Notes under the pieces: generated by a model | Told to the model about the DNA's origin: nothing | What the model saw: the letters and a program-made list of their open reading frames with translations, nothing else | Databases searched by the model: none | Position numbers and translations under genes: made by a program | Shown: piece by piece, positions 28,871-33,166 of the stretch | How positions within the stretch are numbered: the stretch's first letter is position 1 | How the letters are laid out: every line of letters starts with the position of its first letter | Source: an uncultured Anaerolineales bacterium | Lineage (GTDB): Bacteria > Chloroflexota > Anaerolineae > Anaerolineales > Villigracilaceae | Length of the DNA stretch: 33,166 nucleotides | Assembly (NCBI GenBank): GCA_937928015.1 | Contig: CALFXA010000106.1 | Location: 1-33,166 of the forward strand | Reading direction: 5' to 3'

Positions 28871-30081
28871 CCGAATTGAATCTTTCTGCCATTGGCGATA
28901 TCGCGGAGGACATCGAAGAAATCGTCCACCTGGTAAAGGAGTTTCAAACTGCCAGCAACGTGAAGGTCAACGTGACACGCCTGCCATGGGAACGCGCCTG
29001 GCAGACCCTGTTGATGACCGCCATGGAAGGCAAAGGCGGCGACGTCTCGCAGGTGGGTTCCACCTGGGCGCCGACCCTGGCCGCGTTGGACAGCCTACGC
29101 TGGTTCAGCGAGACCGAGATCCGCACTATGGGCGGACCACTGGCCTTCGTACCCGCCGCCTGGCAGACCGTGCGCGTGGAAGGCAGGGGCGAGGTGTGGG
29201 CCATCCCGTGGTCGGTGTACACCTTCGTCATCTTCTATCGGCGCGATCTGTTGAAGAAGGCGGGCGTGGACGAAGCCGCCGCCTTTGCCACTCCCGAGTC
29301 TATGCAGGAGACCTTCCAGACCCTGCAAAGTGCGGGGATCACGCCCTGGGCCATCCCCACCACTGCCCATTATCTCGACCTGCCGCATATCGCATCCTCG
29401 TGGGTACGCGCGTACGGCGGTGACTTCATCTCCGCCGACGGCAAAAAGGTAATCTTTAATTCGCCGCACGCTCGCCAGGGATTGGTGGAATTCTTCAGCC
29501 TGTATCGTTTCCTCCCAGCCCGTTTCCGCGGCCTGACGTACGAGGCCTGCCTCGATGAGTTTTTCGGCAAAGGTAACACGGCTGCGATAATCGCGGGCGC
29601 GGAATCCTATAGTGACGCGCTCGAAGAGGATGGCATTCCCGAAGAATTTCGCGACCAGATCGGCGCGGCGGCCATCCCTGGCGTGCCGTGGATCGGCGGT
29701 GACCACCTCGTGGCCTGGAAGACCGTCCGCACGGACCCCGACAAGGAGCGGGCCGCCGTGGCGTTGATCGAGTCGCTGGCGTCGGTGGAGAATCAGGCCC
29801 GCCTGTATCGCGAAAACGCCATCCTGCCCGCGCGCCTGGACGCTTACGCGGACCTGGATTTTCAACCCGAGGGAATGCGGCTTGTTTTGGAGAAGATCCT
29901 TCAAGAAGGACGTCCGCATCCGCCCGCGCGGTTGTGGCGGCGCATCGAGTCGATGCTGGTGGACATGCTGTTCGATATTGCACGCAGCGTGATGGATTTT
30001 CAGAAGCAGGAACCCGCGGAAATCGTGGGAGCCAAACTCGCAGAATACGAAAGGCGCCTCTCGCTGGTGCTGGGCGGATAG
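28867..30081 (+). CDS. Solute-binding-protein-like protein without signal peptide
   Basis: This gene encodes 404 residues starting at a GTG that overlaps the amidohydrolase stop: MTELNLSAIGDIAEDIEEIV. The fold is that of family 1 extracellular solute-binding proteins (QVGSTWAPTLAALDSLRWFS, VWAIPWSVYTFVIFYRRDLL, ITPWAIPTTAHYLDLPHIAS, GGDHLVAWKTV). It lacks any signal peptide or lipobox; the mature-type sequence begins at once. It may act inside the cell, for example as a ligand sensor or carrier, or the export signal may have been lost. It differs from the lipoprotein binding protein at 31220 in length and sequence. Confidence 0.8.
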   Translation: MTELNLSAIGDIAEDIEEIVHLVKEFQTASNVKVNVTRLPWERAWQTLLMTAMEGKGGDVSQVGSTWAPTLAALDSLRWFSETEIRTMGGPLAFVPAAWQTVRVEGRGEVWAIPWSVYTFVIFYRRDLLKKAGVDEAAAFATPESMQETFQTLQSAGITPWAIPTTAHYLDLPHIASSWVRAYGGDFISADGKKVIFNSPHARQGLVEFFSLYRFLPARFRGLTYEACLDEFFGKGNTAAIIAGAESYSDALEEDGIPEEFRDQIGAAAIPGVPWIGGDHLVAWKTVRTDPDKERAAVALIESLASVENQARLYRENAILPARLDAYADLDFQPEGMRLVLEKILQEGRPHPPARLWRRIESMLVDMLFDIARSVMDFQKQEPAEIVGAKLAEYERRLSLVLGG

Positions 30082-30106
30082 TCCCCACCGAGAGAGCATC
30101 GACATC

Positions 30107-31114
30107 ATGGAACATTACACCTATCAAGAGATCAAATCGCAGACCGAGGCCTGGGCGCAGGCGCTGGACGTGACCCGCTCCGCCTCCTTGCCGAAGGCCG
30201 CGGACTATGAGCAAGTCGTTTTCACGGGCTGCGGCTCGACCTATTACCTGTCGCTGGCGGCGGCGGCCCTGTACCAGGAATTGACGGGACGCTCCGCGCG
30301 TGCCGTGCCTGGCAGCGAGTTGCTGTTGAACACGCCGACCGTGTTAACCAGTGAGAAGACCCTGCTGGTATCTATCAGCCGCTCGGGCACCACCACCGAG
30401 ACGGTCAAGGCGGCGCAGAAGTTCAAGGGCGAGCAGCGCGGCGATGTGGTCGTCATCAGCAACTATGACGAAGTACTTTCACATTCTGCGGATTTCAATC
30501 TGCTGATCGACAAAGGCCAGGAAGAGTCCGTGGCGCAGACGCGTTCGTTTGCTTCGATGTTCGTGGCGGTCTCGGCTTTTTGTGCGCGCATGGCAGGGCG
30601 CGATGACTTGCTCGACTCGATGCGCGGATTGCCCACGGCGGGTGACCGTTTGATGAGCCGCTATGAATCTTTCGCGAAGAGTCTCGGCGAGAACCTGGAC
30701 TTCGACCGTTTCTACTTCCTCGGCTCGGGAGTCCGTTATGGGCTGGCCTGCGAAGTAAACCTCAAGATGAAGGAGATGACCCTCACGCATAGCGAGCCCT
30801 TCCACGTGCTTGAGTTCCGCCACGGACCGATGAGCATGGTCAACCAGAAGGCGGTGGTGCTGGGGCTGCTGTCGGATGCGAACCGCGTCCACGAGGCGAA
30901 AGTGCTCTCAGAGATGAAAGCGCTTGGGGGTACGGTGACAGGCCTGGGCGAGGCAAATGCGGAGATCGCCTTCGAGTCAGGCGTGGCCGAAAGCGTGCGC
31001 GGAGTCCTGTATCTGCCCGTGCTGCAATTGATGGCCTATTATCGTTCCGTGGCTAAAGGCTTGAATCCCGACCGTCCCTCCAACCTGACGGCGGTGGTGA
31101 AGTTGGATTTCTAG
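30107..31114 (+). CDS. SIS-domain sugar isomerase or deglycase (AgaS/FrlB-like)
   Basis: This gene encodes 335 residues starting MEHYTYQEIKSQTEAWAQAL. Two SIS (sugar isomerase) domains are visible. The first has VVFTGCGSTYYLSLAAAALY and TLLVSISRSGTTTETVKAAQ; the second has FYFLGSGVRYGLACEVNLKM, TLTHSEPFHVLEFRHGPMSM, and a VVLGLLSD strand. This layout matches the isomerase half of glucosamine-6-P synthase and free enzymes such as AgaS and FrlB, which deaminate or deglycate phosphosugars. It probably handles the substrate imported by the neighbouring ABC system. The ATG is 25 bases after the preceding stop. Confidence 0.88.
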   Translation: MEHYTYQEIKSQTEAWAQALDVTRSASLPKAADYEQVVFTGCGSTYYLSLAAAALYQELTGRSARAVPGSELLLNTPTVLTSEKTLLVSISRSGTTTETVKAAQKFKGEQRGDVVVISNYDEVLSHSADFNLLIDKGQEESVAQTRSFASMFVAVSAFCARMAGRDDLLDSMRGLPTAGDRLMSRYESFAKSLGENLDFDRFYFLGSGVRYGLACEVNLKMKEMTLTHSEPFHVLEFRHGPMSMVNQKAVVLGLLSDANRVHEAKVLSEMKALGGTVTGLGEANAEIAFESGVAESVRGVLYLPVLQLMAYYRSVAKGLNPDRPSNLTAVVKLDF

Positions 31115-31219
31115 TCGACGTTGACGAGCGGCGGGGTGCGTCCAACCCGATAGCCGTGTTCCCTGTCTGGCACGCGCGCAAGCGTGGTGTCGCGGCTGTC
31201 CTAGTAAAGTGGAGAAGAC

Positions 31220-32491
31220 ATGAGAAAACTTCTGTTCGTTCTCGTAGTAGCCAGCCTGTTGCTGACGGCTTGCGGCGGTGGAGCCAAGCCCGCCGCTGGG
31301 AACGGTCCCGTCACCATCACCTTCATGATGTGGGGCGCGCCCGAAGAACAGACCGTCTGGCAGGCGGTGGTGGACGATTTCCAGGCTGCCAACCCGAACA
31401 TCAAAGTCAACGTGGAAGTCTCCGACTGGGATTCGTACTGGACGAAGCTCAACACCCTGTTCGCGGGCGGCACACCGCCCGACGTGTTCGCGATGGATGC
31501 GCCGCTATACCTTGACTGGCAAAGCCGCGGCGCGCTGCTGAACCTCCAACCCTATATCGACGCCAACCCTGGCTTCCTGGATGGCTTCTATCCGCAAACG
31601 CTGACGGCTTATAAACTCGACGACGGCTACTATGGCCTGCCGCGCGACTTCAATACCATCACCCTGTTCTACAACAAGGACATGTTCGATGCGGCTGGGA
31701 TGCCGTACCCGACCGGGGATTGGACCTACGATGACCTCATGGCGGCGGCCATCCAACTGACGAAGGACACCGACAACGACGGCAAGACCAATCAATATGG
31801 CCTGTGGACCGACACCTGGGACATGGAACTGTTCTGGAGCGAGTTGATCTGGGCCAACGGCGGCGAAATCCTCAGCCCCGACCACACCAGGACCCTGATC
31901 GCCGAGGGCGGCGCGCGCGATGCCTGGACCTACATCGACACGCTCTATAAGGAAGGTGTCATGCCCACGCCTGCCACGGCGGGCGAATACGGCGGCGACC
32001 TGTTCCAGTCGGGGCAGGCGGCCATGACCACCATCGGTCACTGGGCGGTGCCTGGCTACGTGGCGTCGAACATCAATTTCGGCGTGGCGCCCATGCCGAA
32101 GGGTCCGCAGGGTGCGGCCACCAGCGTCAACAGCGCGGGCTTCGTCGTCTCGAAGGATTCCAAGAATCACGACGCAGCCTTTGCCTTCATCAAATTCGCG
32201 TTGAGCGAATCGGGACAGAAGCGTCTGGCCGAGCTGGGATTTTCCATCCCCGTGTTGAAGTCCGTGGCCGAGAGCGATGCCTACCTCAAGCAGGCTGGCA
32301 GCTTCGACCAGAAGGTCTTCCTCGACTCGCTGGCCTTCGCGCACATGAAGCCCGTCTTCAAGGGCTATGAGGAGTGGGCGGGCGTCGTCGGCGACGGGTT
32401 GATTCCCGTCTGGGATGGCGAAGCCGAGCTGGGTCCCACACTCGACGAAGTGGTCAAGTCTGCGGACGAGATACTGGCGAACAACAAGTAA
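31220..32491 (+). CDS. Sugar ABC transporter solute-binding lipoprotein
   Basis: This gene encodes 423 residues. The signal peptide MRKLLFVLVVASLLLTAC ends in a lipobox with Cys18, followed by a GGG linker. The mature protein is a family 1 binding protein: TITFMMWGAPEEQTVWQAVV, FAGGTPPDVFAMDAPLYLDW, GYYGLPRDFNTITLFYNKDM, TNQYGLWTDTWDMELFWSEL, and the GFVVSKDSKNHDAAFAFIKF tail. It captures an oligosaccharide or sugar derivative and delivers it to the permease encoded next. GGAGA precedes the ATG. A 105-base gap separates it from the SIS gene and may hold its own promoter. Confidence 0.92.
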   Translation: MRKLLFVLVVASLLLTACGGGAKPAAGNGPVTITFMMWGAPEEQTVWQAVVDDFQAANPNIKVNVEVSDWDSYWTKLNTLFAGGTPPDVFAMDAPLYLDWQSRGALLNLQPYIDANPGFLDGFYPQTLTAYKLDDGYYGLPRDFNTITLFYNKDMFDAAGMPYPTGDWTYDDLMAAAIQLTKDTDNDGKTNQYGLWTDTWDMELFWSELIWANGGEILSPDHTRTLIAEGGARDAWTYIDTLYKEGVMPTPATAGEYGGDLFQSGQAAMTTIGHWAVPGYVASNINFGVAPMPKGPQGAATSVNSAGFVVSKDSKNHDAAFAFIKFALSESGQKRLAELGFSIPVLKSVAESDAYLKQAGSFDQKVFLDSLAFAHMKPVFKGYEEWAGVVGDGLIPVWDGEAELGPTLDEVVKSADEILANNK

Positions 32492-32499
32492 TTCATAAA

Positions 32500-32533
32500 A
32501 GTCCTGACAGGTTCATCTGAACCTGTCAGGACT
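32500..32533. repeat. 15-bp perfect hairpin between binding protein and permease genes
   Basis: AGTCCTGACAGGTTC and GAACCTGTCAGGACT pair perfectly around an ATCT loop, nine bases after the binding-protein stop and 14 bases before the permease ATG. Such hairpins protect the upstream message and lower downstream expression, matching the need for excess binding protein. Confidence 0.75.
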
Positions 32534-32547
32534 GGCAAGGACTGCTC

Positions 32548-33166
32548 ATGGAATACGGTCTCAAACCGCTTGGACGTGAAAAACTCTGGTTATGGGTGAT
32601 GCTGGTGCCAACCATCATTGGTCTGGCCTTTGGCACCATCGGGTCTCTGCTTGCCACGTTGACGTTGAGCTTCTTCGATTGGGACTTGATCGGCGCGCCC
32701 ACCTGGGCAGGGTTCTCCAATTACGTTCAACTGTTCCAGAATGAATCCTACATGGAGGCATTCTCGAACACGTTGAAATTCTCGGCCATGTACGTGCCTG
32801 GCGTGGTCATCATTTCTTTGCTGCTGGCCGTGCTGCTTAACCGCAAGATCCGCGGCGTGGGCATCTTCCGCACGATCTACTTCCTGCCCACGGTCACGTC
32901 GGCGGTGGCCACGGCCCTGGTCTGGAACATGATCTACGGTAGGGACACGGGCATCCTGAACTTCATGCTCGAATCCGTCGGGCTGTCGCCTGTCTGTTGG
33001 CTGTGTACGAACAATGCCATGCTGTCGGTGGTGATCGTCAACGTGTGGGGCGCGATCGGCGAGGGCATGATCATCTTCCTTGCAGGGCTGACCGCCATTC
33101 CGCGCGATTATTACGAGGCGGCCGAGCTCGACGGCGCGAACGGCATCCAGCAATTCCTGCGTGTGA
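32548..33166 (+). CDS. Sugar ABC transporter permease, MalF type (partial, 3' end missing)
   Basis: The ATG at 32548 opens a frame that runs off the window after 206 codons. The protein begins MEYGLKPLGREKLWLWVMLV. It has hydrophobic spans (LWVMLVPTIIGLAFGTIGSL; FSAMYVPGVVIISLLLAVLL; IYFLPTVTSAVATALVWNMI; MLSVVIVNVWGAIGEGMIIF) and the EAA loop YYEAAELDGANGIQQF that contacts the ATPase subunit. This is the first of two expected permeases of a CUT1-type sugar importer. Confidence 0.93.
   Translation, partial: MEYGLKPLGREKLWLWVMLVPTIIGLAFGTIGSLLATLTLSFFDWDLIGAPTWAGFSNYVQLFQNESYMEAFSNTLKFSAMYVPGVVIISLLLAVLLNRKIRGVGIFRTIYFLPTVTSAVATALVWNMIYGRDTGILNFMLESVGLSPVCWLCTNNAMLSVVIVNVWGAIGEGMIIFLAGLTAIPRDYYEAAELDGANGIQQFLRV

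Noticed and set aside
31156..31515. Arg-rich open frame overlapping the binding-protein gene start
   Set aside because: It is out of frame with a clear lipoprotein signal peptide and has no homology-like features.

Overview
The window joins two kinds of DNA. Positions 1 to about 24,965 are the right-hand part of a tailed-phage (siphovirus-type, HK97-fold) genome. From about 25,024 to the end it is bacterial chromosome. A tRNA-Glu(CTC) on the minus strand, with its 3' end facing the phage genes, sits at the border, so this is most simply a prophage lodged at the 3' end of a tRNA gene. The host looks like an Anaerolineae-type Chloroflexota member. That is an inference from the overall gene style, the FTR1 permease, the sugar ABC locus and the CCTTCGACT...CGCTCAGGA palindromes, and it is not proven here.

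Positions 1-2603 hold a tightly overlapping run of phage accessory genes: a MazG-like protein, a DUF5131 (Gp37/Gp68) protein, several unknowns and a tiny membrane protein. The last of these overlaps the start of a complete integron integrase, intI (2596-3567). Its six catalytic residues all lie exactly 14 positions before those of IntI1, and it carries the IntI-specific insertion. Directly downstream, in the same orientation, are an attI-like site and five gene cassettes (3575-5128) with recognisable attC sites. Each cassette begins with bases complementary to the R'' box of its own attC, as expected if each was once a circle. This is a small integron inside a phage genome, and it is the main finding. 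Cassette 2 is aberrant: its ORF lies between the two arms of its attC palindrome, and the core has changed from AAC/GTT to AAA/TTT with pairing kept.

Positions 5129-5711 form a phage control region. It has a near-consensus promoter with an 18-bp palindromic operator (TTAGAA-N6-TTCTAA) between -35 and -10, two further operator copies, a small Trp-rich ORF, and a second promoter followed about 60 bp later by a terminator ahead of the late genes.

Late genes run rightwards without a break. First comes lysis (holin-like protein, membrane/coiled-coil protein, GH25 endolysin). Then come packaging and head genes: small and large terminase, a portal-MuF fusion, protease, capsid and a decoration-like protein. 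Connector and tail-tube genes follow, then a tail assembly chaperone pair with an A AAA AAC -1 frameshift site, the tape measure, the distal tail protein and a 1202-aa tail-tip/fibre protein with a predicted seven-bladed propeller. Palindromic repeats of the CCTCCCCC...GGGGGAGG type sit just before several of these genes and twice in frame inside the portal-MuF linker.

The host part contains a lipoprotein, an FTR1-family iron permease on the minus strand, and a divergent locus: DeoR-type regulator, amidohydrolase, signal-less solute-binding-like protein, SIS-domain sugar isomerase/deglycase, lipoprotein solute-binding protein and an ABC permease cut by the window end. The locus probably imports and processes an (amino)sugar or sugar derivative.
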